Source: Planctomycetota bacterium (GTDB lineage Bacteria > Planctomycetota > Planctomycetia > Pirellulales > Pirellulaceae). Taken from it: a stretch of DNA of 64,000 bases. The position numbers were made by a program, and so were the translations under genes. The stretch's first letter is position 1. Each line of letters begins with the position of its first letter. The notes under the pieces are model-generated. The model was not told the DNA's origin. It saw only the letters and a list, made by a program, of their open reading frames with translations, and did no database searches. Positions 33,391 to 42,393 of the stretch are shown here, one piece after another. The stretch is from NCBI GenBank assembly GCA_014381825.1, contig JACNKX010000075.1, positions 85,672-149,671 on the forward strand. Reading direction: 5' to 3'.

Positions 33391-33466
33391 GTAGGCCGGA
33401 ACAAGTCTTCGCAGTTCCGGCGTCTGAGAAACCCTGCCGGAACTGCGAAGACTTGTTCCGGCCTAC
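33391..33466. repeat. Perfect 31-bp inverted repeat (intergenic hairpin)
   Basis: Positions 33391-33421 (beginning GTAGGCCGGAACAAG) are exactly complementary to 33436-33466, with a 14-nt loop. Such length with no mismatch implies recent mobility or strong selection. It lies between the DUF1553 and DUF1501 genes of one operon, so it should fold in the mRNA and could control relative expression. Confidence 0.85.
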
Positions 33467-33476
33467 AAGTTACGAC

Positions 33477-35909
33477 CTAATGATTGAACATGAATTCCTT
33501 CGAGTTGAGCAGCGCCCATTGTACGTCTTCGGCGGCTGCACGGCGATCAATGGCTGCATCTCCAAATGCCTGCAACATCAACGACCGCTCGTTGTCAGTC
33601 GGTCGACGCGACAACATCCCTAGATATAACTCGTCGATAATCGCGTCGGGCGTCAAATCAGAACTAGCCAATTGGCGAGATTTTCCGTGTCGATCCTGAA
33701 CCTTCGCCATGATCTCGGGCGAATTCAACAAATGGAGCGATTGGGCAATGCTTGGTTCGCCGCTTCGCTCGCACTCGCAAACGCTGGCGCGAACCGGTCT
33801 TCCAAAAATCCGAAAGAAGTACGAAGGCATCCGGTTATCCCAGACCTGAATCGCCCGATAGCCATCTGGCCAGCCGTTGAACTTTTCGGGGACGCCCGTG
33901 GATTGGCTGATCGCGTCGAGCAAGACTTCGGCGGGTAACGTCTTGTACGTCGCATGCGAAAAATTTTGGACATCTGCTTCATTCGAGTTGTTCGACTCAG
34001 TGTTCAACTGGTAGGCACGTGATTGCAGTAACGTTCGAGTAAACGCCTTCAGATCGTACTTAACTTCACGCATGTACTCAGCCAAAGCATTCATCAGCGG
34101 TTCGTTTGACGCGGGATTTGTATCGCGCATATCGTCGATTGGTTCAACCAGTCCACGTCCGAAGTAATGCGCCCAGATTCGATTCGCGATTGCCTTAGCA
34201 AAGAATGGATTCGACTCGGAGGTCATCCAAGCGGCCAACGCGACGCGTCGGTCACTCGCAGAAGCGAAGTCAGTTGGCTCACCACCGAGCGGACGCGCGG
34301 CAATTGTTTCGCCAGTTCGAGGATGCGGCAGATCCTTGCCACCGAGTGACACAACCGCTTCGTTACCATTGGGCAGTTTCTTCAGCTTTAGCCCGGTAAA
34401 GAAGCCTGCGAGCCCGACGTAATCCGTTTGGCTCCAGCGCTCGGACGGATGATGGTGACATTGAGCACACTCGATCCGCACGCCCAGCAACAACTGGCTG
34501 ATCGAACGACTAGCTTCGTCGGGCTTCTTCAATATTTTGTAAAACGAAGCTGGCCCTTCGGCGGTCGTGTTTCCTTGAACGGTTAGCAGGTCGCGAGCAA
34601 ACTCATCGAAGGGCCGGTTCTCGCGAAACTGTCGTCGCAACCATCGTTGCATCGCGACCGTCCCCTGAGGCGAAATCTGTAATTGGTCCGCGCGCAGAAT
34701 ATCGAGCCAACGCATGGTCCAATAATCGACGTACTCGTCTCGCTCAAGCAGTCGGTCGATCAGGCGCGTTCGCTTGTCGGACGAGTTGTCTGCAAGAAAC
34801 TCAAGGACTTCGCGAGACGTTGGAAGCGTACCGATCGCGTCGAGATAGACTCGACGGAGGAACGTGGCATCATCGGCGGAGTCACTCGGTTCGATCCCAA
34901 GCTGCTGAAGCTTGTCCCAAACGAGACGGTCGATAAAGTTGGCTTCGGGCGGGCGTTGAAACTCGACGTCGGGGCGGGGCAGGGTGATGCGGCTAACGGC
35001 AACATGGCCAAGATAGCGGACAAGAATCGCGGCTTCGCCAGGAATGTCACTGGCCTCGACCAACCCACGTTCATTGACTTCGGCGATTGAACTCGCATTG
35101 GATTCGTATTCAGCCTCGGCCGTCACGCAGCGCCGGCTGCCTGCACCATCAACGGCCGTCACACGAAGCTGCTGCGATCCACCGGCAAGAAGGCTCTGTT
35201 GGAGCGGCTCGACTTCGACGGCGACGATTCGACTAGTTTGCAATTCATCGTCATCAAGGCGAGCTCCCTCGGTGATCCATCGCTTTAATCGTTCGTACTG
35301 ATAACTTTGGGGTTCGATCTTTCGACCGCCGCCATGCGGAATTTCAGCAGCGCCCTTCCGTAGCAACAGACTGTGAGCTGGGACCGTCACCGAGACTCTT
35401 CGGCCACGCCCTTCCTTAACGATCGCGGCGAAGTCGGCTGCCACATCGAAGCCGAAAATACTTAGCTTGAAACCGTTCTGGCCCTCGGCCTTGCCATGGC
35501 AACCACCGGCGTTGCAGCGTGCCTTTGTCAGCAGAGGAACAATCTCGTTGTGAAATGAGACCGGCTCAGGAGCGGTCAGGTGACGCACTTCGAGTGGCAC
35601 ACGCACTTCTTCGCCGTTAAGGCCGACAACAATCTCAGTCTGTCCATTACTCAGCGGATGAATCAGTCCAGTTGAATCGATGACGGCGATCGCGGGCTGT
35701 GCGATCTTGTAGGTCGCTGATCGCGACACGTCGATCGTCATACGATTTGTTTGCGAATCGCTGACGAGGAGCTGTTGCGACGACTCGGGACGGTCCAGCA
35801 CGACCGACTCGGGACTCACCACGATGCGAGCGAAGCTAGAACTGCTGAGCGATACTGCAAAGAGTGTCGACATGAGAACGAGGAAGCTATGGTGCCATAC
35901 TCGAAACAT
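33477..35909 (-). CDS. DUF1549/DUF1553 secreted protein with Ig-like domain and cytochrome motifs
   Basis: An 810-residue exported protein. A signal peptide (HHSFLVLMSTLFAVSLSSSSFA) is followed by a BIG2-like Ig domain (about 30-105), a CNAGGCHGKAEGQNGFKLSIFG region (haem-like CxxxCH), DUF1549 (DRLVWDKLQQLGIEPSD... RRVYLDAIGTLP), CAQCHHHPSERWSQTDY (CxxCH), and DUF1553 (NPFFAKAIANRIWAHYFGRGLVEP). The start at 35909 was chosen for the signal peptide; the frame is open to 36005. It is the first gene of the DUF1553-DUF1501-PPC module. Redox or binding role unknown. Confidence 0.92.
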   Translation of the reverse strand: MFRVWHHSFLVLMSTLFAVSLSSSSFARIVVSPESVVLDRPESSQQLLVSDSQTNRMTIDVSRSATYKIAQPAIAVIDSTGLIHPLSNGQTEIVVGLNGEEVRVPLEVRHLTAPEPVSFHNEIVPLLTKARCNAGGCHGKAEGQNGFKLSIFGFDVAADFAAIVKEGRGRRVSVTVPAHSLLLRKGAAEIPHGGGRKIEPQSYQYERLKRWITEGARLDDDELQTSRIVAVEVEPLQQSLLAGGSQQLRVTAVDGAGSRRCVTAEAEYESNASSIAEVNERGLVEASDIPGEAAILVRYLGHVAVSRITLPRPDVEFQRPPEANFIDRLVWDKLQQLGIEPSDSADDATFLRRVYLDAIGTLPTSREVLEFLADNSSDKRTRLIDRLLERDEYVDYWTMRWLDILRADQLQISPQGTVAMQRWLRRQFRENRPFDEFARDLLTVQGNTTAEGPASFYKILKKPDEASRSISQLLLGVRIECAQCHHHPSERWSQTDYVGLAGFFTGLKLKKLPNGNEAVVSLGGKDLPHPRTGETIAARPLGGEPTDFASASDRRVALAAWMTSESNPFFAKAIANRIWAHYFGRGLVEPIDDMRDTNPASNEPLMNALAEYMREVKYDLKAFTRTLLQSRAYQLNTESNNSNEADVQNFSHATYKTLPAEVLLDAISQSTGVPEKFNGWPDGYRAIQVWDNRMPSYFFRIFGRPVRASVCECERSGEPSIAQSLHLLNSPEIMAKVQDRHGKSRQLASSDLTPDAIIDELYLGMLSRRPTDNERSLMLQAFGDAAIDRRAAAEDVQWALLNSKEFMFNH

Positions 35910-36123
35910 CGGGTAGCAATCGGTGGGCTTGAGGGCAGGAAGATCGGCGTATGGTCGAGGCTTCGCATTATAAGACAAGCCGCTCGCCTTGTCGAAGCGA
36001 AACACACTCAGTTGGTTGCGAAGCGTCGCATCGTTGGGCTAGCGTGATTCCCTCGCCTAGAAGTCCCTACTAGGATGACTCACATGAATTGAACGTACAC
36101 GAACGTTTTGGAGATGTTTGGTC

Positions 36124-37017
36124 ATGCCGATCTCGTTTAGCTGTCCTCATTGTGGCCATGCAACCCAGGCTGCGGACCATTTCGCGGGCCAAACGGGACC
36201 ATGCGTTTCCTGTGGCGCTCAAGTGACGATTCCGATGGCAGGAGGGTACCAGGGCGGTGGCCCACCCGTTAGATCCTCGTCATCGAGTTCGGCGGGAGCG
36301 ATGGTCGGCTTTGTGCTCGTGGCGGCTCTGGGAGTCATGATTGTCGGTGGCGGGGTGCTGGCACTGTTGTTATTAGCCGTAAAGACGGGACCGCAACGCG
36401 CGCCTCGAAATGAGTGCGCGACCAATTTGAAACAGATCGGCCTAGCGATGCATAACTATCATGACGTGTACAAGACGTTTCCGCCGGCCTTCATTCCGGA
36501 CGAGAATGGCGAACCGGAACGCAGTTGGCGAGTCCTCCTCTTGCCCTTTCTCGACCAACAGACAATGTTCCAACAGTACGACTTCAACGAACCTTGGGAC
36601 GCACCTGAGAATCAGTTCGCCGTCAGCACAGACGTGCCAACGTACCGCTGTCCGTCTGACCCCACCAGCGCGCCAACAGATACGAGCTACGTCGTCCTAA
36701 CAGGACCAGGCACGATTTTTGAGGAAGGCAAAGATCCCTCGATTCGTAACATCATCGACGGGACATCAAACACCATCATGGCGGTGGAACTAAGCGGATC
36801 AGGCATCAACTGGTGCGAGCCCAAGGACTTGGATGTCGCGGAATTCGTGGCGATGTTCGGGACCAGCCGAACTGGCATGTCGTCGAGCCCGCACCCTGGC
36901 GGGTTAAACGTTCTCATGGCCGATGGCTCCGTGCAGTTCTTGAGTTTCAATATCGACGCCACCCTGGCGGAAGCATTGGCGACATGCAACGGACAAGAGC
37001 CGGTCGGCGCGTGGTAA
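36124..37017 (+). CDS. DUF1559 protein with N-terminal zinc ribbon
   Basis: A 297-residue protein. It opens with a zinc ribbon, CPHCGHATQAADHFAGQTGPCVSCG (two CxxC knuckles, cytoplasmic). A Ser/Gly linker and one membrane helix (GFVLVAALGVMIVGGGVLALLLLAV) follow, then the DUF1559 domain (ECATNLKQIGLAMHNYHDVYKTFPPA ... CPSDP ... DGTSNTIMAVE) ending with the family tail HPGGLNVLMADGSVQFLS. Most DUF1559 proteins have a type IV prepilin leader before this domain; here the leader is replaced by the ribbon and a plain membrane helix. GGAG lies 10 bp before the ATG. Confidence 0.9.
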   Translation: MPISFSCPHCGHATQAADHFAGQTGPCVSCGAQVTIPMAGGYQGGGPPVRSSSSSSAGAMVGFVLVAALGVMIVGGGVLALLLLAVKTGPQRAPRNECATNLKQIGLAMHNYHDVYKTFPPAFIPDENGEPERSWRVLLLPFLDQQTMFQQYDFNEPWDAPENQFAVSTDVPTYRCPSDPTSAPTDTSYVVLTGPGTIFEEGKDPSIRNIIDGTSNTIMAVELSGSGINWCEPKDLDVAEFVAMFGTSRTGMSSSPHPGGLNVLMADGSVQFLSFNIDATLAEALATCNGQEPVGAW

Positions 37018-37024
37018 GAGACTA

Positions 37025-37053
37025 ATTACTGGCGCATCACATTACTGGCGCAT
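37025..37053. repeat. Tandem 13-bp direct repeat
   Basis: ATTACTGGCGCAT occurs at 37025-37037 and 37041-37053, separated by CAC, just after the DUF1559 stop. No function seen. The remaining gap to 37181 contains a TCGCC/GGCGA mini-hairpin. Confidence 0.6.
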
Positions 37054-37181
37054 AACAACTCGCCAAGAGGCGACGTGTTATCGCCCGGCTCGCCACACGG
37101 CGGAGCGGGGCAATCCCCTTTTTCAATGTCATCGTCGACATTGCCATCACGTCGGATGCTTGGCCATTTCGAAACGCGCAA

Positions 37182-38387
37182 CTAGGCGCCGTACTTACCA
37201 AGCCGTCCGGCGTTTGCAAGCGCTAGCGTCATTAGGTGCTTCGCTTCGAACTGGCCAAGGCCCCCGCGAATACAGGTGTCCTCGCCAAACGACGTTAGTC
37301 CGTCGGGGCGGCAGCAACCGGACGCGAGCAGCGTCGGGACGGGATGCCAACTGTGGTTGCTTAGAAAGCTGGGAGTGCTGTGATCGCCGGTAACGATCGT
37401 TACTGTTGGATTCAGATCTAGGACGCGAGGGATAATCGCGTCGAACTCTTCCGTCCGCTTCACTTTGGCATCGAAGTTGCCATCTTCGCCCGTGCTGTCG
37501 GTGTACTTGAAGTGAATGAAGAAGAAGTCGTAGTCGTTCCAATGCTGCTTCAACACATCCATTTGATCGTCCAGCGTTTGGGCATGGCCAACAATGTCCA
37601 TTCCAACCAGCCGTGCCAGACCTTTGTACATCGGATAAACGGCAATCGCAGCGGCCTTCAAGCCGTAAACCTGTTCGTAACTGGGCAAGTCGGGCTTAGC
37701 GGCGAAGCCTCGCATCGTGTGAAAGTTGGCTCTCTCTTCGTCCTTCAGAATCTCGCGAGCTTGAGTCAGAAATTGCTTGGCAACATCAACCGTCTTTTGG
37801 CTCGCCTCGTCGTCGGCGACTGGATCAAGCGGCGGGACGCCGGTCGCTTGTGGATCAGTATCGCGGACATTGCCGCCAAGTCCCGCGCCGCGCAGCACGA
37901 CGACGAAACGATGTTCTTTCACGGGTTCGACGAAGATCTCGATTCCAGGAATTGAAACCTCGCGCAACTTGATCGCCAGCGGAGCGCTCTCTTCCGTTGG
38001 GATTCGGCCCGCCCGGCGATCCGAGATGTTTCCATCGGCATCCAACGTGCAGAAGTTGCAGCGGATGGCGACGTCGCCTTGTTGCAGTTCGAATCCGATT
38101 CCCGTCGCCTCAAGCGCGCCGCGTCCGATCAAGTACTTAATCGGATCGTAGCCGAACAAACCAAGATGGCCGGGCCCACTGCCAGGACTGATGCCATGCG
38201 CGACGGGAATGCTTGCACCTTGAACGCCCTTCTTTGCCAGAGCATCGAGGTGTGGGGTGTTAGCCGCTTCAAGTTCCGTCTTGCCACCCGCTTCCCAAGG
38301 CAGTCCGCCAAGCCCATCGGCAACGAGCATGACGATCTTCGAGTCGTTCTTGATAAACAACTCACGTGTGAGAGTATGCGTGTCCAT
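37182..38387 (-). CDS. apgM: Cofactor-independent phosphoglycerate mutase, archaeal type (ApgM)
   Basis: A 401-residue enzyme of the alkaline-phosphatase superfamily that interconverts 2- and 3-phosphoglycerate in glycolysis. Metal and catalytic motifs: VMLVADGLGGLP near the N-terminus (Asp), SPGSGPGHLGLFGYDP, RAGRIPTEE, HFKYTDSTGEDG and TGDHSTPSFLSNHSWHPVP near the C-terminus. The archaeal/thermophile ApgM class is distinct from GpmI. It is divergent to pgi with about 210 bp between start codons, putting two glycolytic genes back to back. Confidence 0.93.
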   Translation of the reverse strand: MDTHTLTRELFIKNDSKIVMLVADGLGGLPWEAGGKTELEAANTPHLDALAKKGVQGASIPVAHGISPGSGPGHLGLFGYDPIKYLIGRGALEATGIGFELQQGDVAIRCNFCTLDADGNISDRRAGRIPTEESAPLAIKLREVSIPGIEIFVEPVKEHRFVVVLRGAGLGGNVRDTDPQATGVPPLDPVADDEASQKTVDVAKQFLTQAREILKDEERANFHTMRGFAAKPDLPSYEQVYGLKAAAIAVYPMYKGLARLVGMDIVGHAQTLDDQMDVLKQHWNDYDFFFIHFKYTDSTGEDGNFDAKVKRTEEFDAIIPRVLDLNPTVTIVTGDHSTPSFLSNHSWHPVPTLLASGCCRPDGLTSFGEDTCIRGGLGQFEAKHLMTLALANAGRLGKYGA

Positions 38388-38597
38388 ATTTTGATCCCTT
38401 AGGGCGTTCGCCGTGCTCCGAATTGATCTGACTCGTTTAACAGCAAGGTGTTTGATTCAAGCCAATCTTCCTACCACAAACGTGCGTTTCGACCAAGGTG
38501 TGGCGAGTGCGAGGCGGGTAGTAAGGTCTGACATCGTCAGCTATCTTCGATGGTTGATCGGGCAACAATTTTCACGGACTGGACAAGGATCATCCGC

Positions 38598-40016
38598 ATG
38601 AGCGATGACAAACTGTTGAGCTACAATCCAGCGGGCGTTTTCCTCGACGATACCGGCATCTCTCAGGCGGATCTCAAAGCACTCGCACCACAACTGGAAA
38701 CCGCTCGCCGTGAAGCGCTCGCCGACGTTGAACTGTTTCGCTCGGGCGGTGCCATTCCGTCTGAGAAGGAACCGCTCGATTCGGCATTCATCGACATGCC
38801 AAATCGCTTGCTCGCGGAGTACCAGAAGGATCGTGACGCGAGCGAACTCGGTCGAATGCTGAAAACCGCAGAGCAGTTGCGAGAGTCGGTCGACCGAGTC
38901 GTCGTGCTCGGGATCGGAGGATCGTACATGGGGGCTCGAGCATTGATGGACGCCTGTTGCGAACCCTATTTCAACGAATTGTCGCGCGCCGAACGAGGCA
39001 GTCGGCCTCGGATGTACTTTGAAGGCAATAACGTCGACAACGACGCATCGCAGGGCTTGCTGCGGCTGCTTGGCAATGGGAAAGTCGCCAAAACGGTCGG
39101 TGATCGCTGGGCGATTGTTGTCATCAGCAAGAGCGGAGGGACCTTGGAAACGGCAGCTGCATTCCGACAGTTCCTTGCGAAGTTGCGAAGTTCATGCGGC
39201 GGCGATGAAGCTGCCTTGGGCAAGTTAGTCGTACCCGTGACCGGAACGAGCGGTCGGCTGTTTGAACTTGCTGGCGCACTCGGCTGCCGCGATATCTACA
39301 ACGTGCCGGACGGAGTTGGTGGGCGATTTTCAGTACTGTCAGCTGTTGGATTACTCCCCGCAGCCGTGCTTGGCTTGGACGTCGTCAAACTCTTGGAAGG
39401 TGCCGTGGCAATGAACAAACACTTCCAATCGGCGGCTCCCGGTGAGAATACGGTGCTGGACTTCGTTGGCGTCTCGCACTTGCTGGAACAGCAACGAGGA
39501 GCGAGCATCCGCATCATGTCGGTCTGGTCAAAGGCGCTCGAAGCCGTCGGCCTCTGGTACGACCAATTACTCGCCGAAAGCTTAGGCAAAGCGGAGAAGG
39601 GAGCGACGCCGCTGACGACCGTAAACACGCGCGACCTCCATTCGCGTGCACAACAGCATCAGGAGGGGCGACGAGATAAACTGGTTACAAACGTCATCGT
39701 CGACAACTGGCGCTGCGATTCACTCGCGGTCGGGCACAGCGATCTCGATCAAGACAAGCTGAACGACCTGGCCTATAAGACGCTTCCAGAGTTGATGAGC
39801 GCGGCAATCCAAGGCACAAACGAGGCCTACCGAGAAGACAATCGCCCGACGGCCGATATTCATCTACCAGATACGTCCGAAGCTTCAATCGGCCAGCTGT
39901 TCCAGATGCTGATGCTCGCTACGGTCGTTGAAGGTCGACTGATGGGAATCAACCCGTATGGCCAGCCCGGAGTCGAAGGCTACAAGAAGAATATGAATCG
40001 GATTCTTGGCAAGTAG
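38598..40016 (+). CDS. pgi: Glucose-6-phosphate isomerase
   Basis: A 472-residue phosphosugar isomerase interconverting glucose-6-phosphate and fructose-6-phosphate. GIGGSYMGARAL is the first sugar-phosphate-binding loop, VISKSGGTLETAAAFR the SIS-type loop, GGRFSVLSAVGLLPAA the family signature, and HSRAQQHQEGRRDK contains the catalytic His region. AAGGA lies about 10 bp before the ATG at 38598; earlier frame positions lack family residues. It is divergent from apgM. Confidence 0.93.
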   Translation: MSDDKLLSYNPAGVFLDDTGISQADLKALAPQLETARREALADVELFRSGGAIPSEKEPLDSAFIDMPNRLLAEYQKDRDASELGRMLKTAEQLRESVDRVVVLGIGGSYMGARALMDACCEPYFNELSRAERGSRPRMYFEGNNVDNDASQGLLRLLGNGKVAKTVGDRWAIVVISKSGGTLETAAAFRQFLAKLRSSCGGDEAALGKLVVPVTGTSGRLFELAGALGCRDIYNVPDGVGGRFSVLSAVGLLPAAVLGLDVVKLLEGAVAMNKHFQSAAPGENTVLDFVGVSHLLEQQRGASIRIMSVWSKALEAVGLWYDQLLAESLGKAEKGATPLTTVNTRDLHSRAQQHQEGRRDKLVTNVIVDNWRCDSLAVGHSDLDQDKLNDLAYKTLPELMSAAIQGTNEAYREDNRPTADIHLPDTSEASIGQLFQMLMLATVVEGRLMGINPYGQPGVEGYKKNMNRILGK

Positions 40017-40023
40017 CGGCAAC

Positions 40024-40153
40024 GGTTGACACGGCCGTCAGCGCCCGTGCTGAAGGAGTAAAGGGTTGAACTACGTTTGATTGTCTTACCCCGCTGCGCG
40101 TTGCACTACGCCGAACGTGACTCCGCCTTGCAGCCGTGGCTTGTTGGACGACT
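40024..40153 (+). repeat. Imperfect direct repeat, copy 1 (about 130 bp)
   Basis: Aligns by eye with 40591-40719: both open GGTTG(A/G)CACG(G/A)CCGTCA, share GTGC(T/C)GAAGGAG, and keep GTGACTCCGC(C/T)TTGC near the end. Identity is roughly two thirds. The two copies flank the orphan gene at 40162-40563. Confidence 0.55.
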
Positions 40154-40161
40154 CGACGCTG

Positions 40162-40563
40162 CTATTGATCTTCGTCTTCGAATACGCCCAAAGGAATCTC
40201 GCTGGCGTCTTCATTGTGATCGTCGAAGTACCACGAATTATTGCCAAACGCGTATTCGCGATATGCGAACATATCAGACGGGGCGAAAACGTCGCCAAGC
40301 TGGTTGACATCTGAATAGACGTTGAGAAGGCGAGGCGAGAAGCAAAGCAGCGGATAGACGCGTTGCCCCTCGGATTCGAACCAGTATTGGTCGTGGAAGT
40401 TGCCCATTGCGAAGACGAACTGTTCACAGATCTTGCGCCGGACGGCTGCGTCGGAGATGCCGTGGTCCTTAAGTGCCCCGTTCAGGTTGTTGATTTGAAT
40501 GCACTGGTATGCGGACCCCATTTCCTCGTAGGCGTCATCACGAATGAGCTTCGTTTCGAACAT
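40162..40563 (-). CDS. Orphan hypothetical acidic protein
   Basis: A 133-residue soluble protein beginning MFETKLIRDDAYEEMGSAYQCIQINNLNGAL. It is acidic and aromatic (FHDQYWFESEGQRVYPLLCF, NNSWYFDDHNEDASE). I do not recognise the family. AGAGGAAA lies about 10 bp before the ATG at 40563, the reason for preferring it over 40608. It stands alone and is bracketed by the two copies of an imperfect 130-bp direct repeat, as if it had been inserted as a unit between pgi and the haem sensor gene. Confidence 0.7.
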   Translation of the reverse strand: MFETKLIRDDAYEEMGSAYQCIQINNLNGALKDHGISDAAVRRKICEQFVFAMGNFHDQYWFESEGQRVYPLLCFSPRLLNVYSDVNQLGDVFAPSDMFAYREYAFGNNSWYFDDHNEDASEIPLGVFEDEDQ

Positions 40564-40590
40564 GAATGAGTTTCCTCTGAGTCGTGCAAT

Positions 40591-40719
40591 GGTTGGCACG
40601 ACCGTCACCGAGCGTGCCGAAGGAGAGAGGTTAAACAGCCAATGATTGTATCAAGGAGGGCGACGTTTGCATCAAGACGAAGGTGACTCCGCTTTGCGGT
40701 CGGTGCCGTGTTGGGCGAT
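40591..40719 (+). repeat. Imperfect direct repeat, copy 2 (about 130 bp)
   Basis: Second copy of the 40024-40153 repeat. Its beginning also forms a GGCACG/CGTGCC hairpin (within 40595-40618). It carries the likely upstream region of the orphan gene. Confidence 0.55.
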
Positions 40720-40731
40720 CACCGTCGTGAT

Positions 40732-41427
40732 TCATGCGGAGGCCGACACCAAAGTACGACGAGCTATGAGCGTAGTCGCCAATGCTCCCAACGCGAGAAT
40801 TACGATGCCCTCGCCAATTAGGATGGAACGTGCAGAGTGGCTCGTTCGTAACATCGACGCGGACGGAATATCGACGCGAATAACCGCGGCGACTTCACCT
40901 GGAGAGAACGAGCGGGCATCACAATCATCGGCCGATGCGTCGACTCCGTGGCATGACAGACAGGATTGCGCCGCACGTATTGGCTGGTAATAGCGATATG
41001 CTGAGTCGTCTCTGGATGGTGGAATTACGTAGGAAACGGTAAAGTCAGACTGTTCAGATAGCTCGGGTATATATGGTTGACTCTTGAAGTGTTCCACAAC
41101 CGCATGCTCTTCGTCATTGCCGGTGTCGATTGGTACAAGTTGCCAGTTGAGATCGCTGCCGGAGAATCGATCTGACAGCGTTTCGTCGGAACTATCGAGC
41201 GCCTCAACTCGGTTCGGCCAATGAAGCTCTGTGAGTGCGGTGTTGGCAGTCCATCGACCCTTGCTAAAAACCTGGTCATTAACCACTTGTTGAACGACAT
41301 AATCGGCGCCGTAGATGGTCGCGCTGATCACTAACACTAATACGACAATCTGAGAGTGGAATTGCAACCGTGGTCTCGACTTGTCGTGAGACTCGACGCC
41401 AGTGTGGTCTGGAATTGAGTGGGACAT
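40732..41427 (-). CDS. DUF3365 (Tll0287-like) haem-c sensor domain protein
   Basis: A 231-residue protein. One membrane helix (QIVVLVLVISATIYGADYVVQ, about 26-46) is followed by a periplasmic DUF3365-type domain with SYVIPPSRDDSAYRYYQPIRAAQSCLSCHG; the CLSCH motif should hold haem c. A second helix (ILIGEGIVILALGALATTLIA) ends the protein. Usually this domain is followed by HAMP and histidine kinase or cyclase modules; here the chain stops 6 residues after the second helix, so it has no output domain. It may be a truncated sensor or a haem partner for another protein. Confidence 0.8.
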   Translation of the reverse strand: MSHSIPDHTGVESHDKSRPRLQFHSQIVVLVLVISATIYGADYVVQQVVNDQVFSKGRWTANTALTELHWPNRVEALDSSDETLSDRFSGSDLNWQLVPIDTGNDEEHAVVEHFKSQPYIPELSEQSDFTVSYVIPPSRDDSAYRYYQPIRAAQSCLSCHGVDASADDCDARSFSPGEVAAVIRVDIPSASMLRTSHSARSILIGEGIVILALGALATTLIARRTLVSASA

Positions 41428-41706
41428 TCGACACGCCCAACATTGTTCCCACCGACTACCTGTCGCAATGTACGGTTAAGCTAGGCAAGCTTGCTGCGGC
41501 TTCGGTCGACAATGAAAATTATTGACTTGCAATGATGGTTTCGCAACCGACCTCGGTCCTTTTGCGGCGTAGAAGTTTAGAATCAAACAACCATCAGGAT
41601 AACCAGTGACGCCGGAAGGTCGTCAATGACAATGGTCAAGGGTGCCACAAATCTAAGTCAGGGGCTAGAATTCGGTTTTCTCGATTCAAACGGCGGATGA
41701 AAGAAC

Positions 41707-42393
41707 ATGCCAATACAACTCACATGGCTAGGGCACGGCTCGTGGGCGATTTCGACGGGCGAACACAACGTACTGATCGATCCGTTTCTGAACGATTCAC
41801 CGACGGCTCCCATCAATGCCGACGATGTCGAGGCAAACTATATTCTCGTGTCGCACGGTCACTTCGATCACGTGGCGGATGTGGCGTCGATTGCGAACCG
41901 AACCGGCGCGACCGTCGTATCCAACTACGAAATCGCCACTTGGTTCGCGAGCCAACATCGTGTTCAGAACACGATTGGCATGAATCTCGGTGGCGGAGTT
42001 GATTTGCCGTTTGGTCGTGTGAAGCTGACCATCGCCCATCACAGCTCGCAACTTCCAGACGGTTCGTACGGCGGCAACCCAAGTGGCTTGCTGCTCACCA
42101 TCGGAGACAAGAACATCTATTTCGCGTGCGATACAGCGTTGTTTTCGGACATGAAGCTGATTGGAGCGGCGGGAATTGACTTGGCAGTTCTCCCGATCGG
42201 CGACTTGTTCACAATGGGCCCCGACGATTCGATCGAGGCGATTAAGATGCTCGAACCAAAGAAAGTCGCGCCAGCACATTACAACACTTGGCCGCCGATC
42301 GAGCAGGATGCGGCGGCTTGGTCTGAACGCGTCAAACAGGAAACAGCAGCGGAACCGGTCGTCGTCGAGCCCGGTGGAACGATCAAGTTATGA
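41707..42393 (+). CDS. Metallo-beta-lactamase fold hydrolase (UPF0173 family)
   Basis: A 228-residue protein of the UPF0173 metal-dependent hydrolase family. Motifs: WLGHGSWAI, DPFLNDSPTAP, SHGHFDHVADV (metal ligands), HHSSQLPDGSYGGNPSGLLL, FACDTALFSDM and PAHYNTWPPIEQDA. It probably hydrolyses a small phosphate or thioester compound; the substrate is unknown. Its stop overlaps the next ATG (ATGA), coupling it to a DUF6263-like exported protein. The 279-bp gap upstream has TTGACT at 41521-41526 without a good -10. Confidence 0.92.
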   Translation: MPIQLTWLGHGSWAISTGEHNVLIDPFLNDSPTAPINADDVEANYILVSHGHFDHVADVASIANRTGATVVSNYEIATWFASQHRVQNTIGMNLGGGVDLPFGRVKLTIAHHSSQLPDGSYGGNPSGLLLTIGDKNIYFACDTALFSDMKLIGAAGIDLAVLPIGDLFTMGPDDSIEAIKMLEPKKVAPAHYNTWPPIEQDAAAWSERVKQETAAEPVVVEPGGTIKL

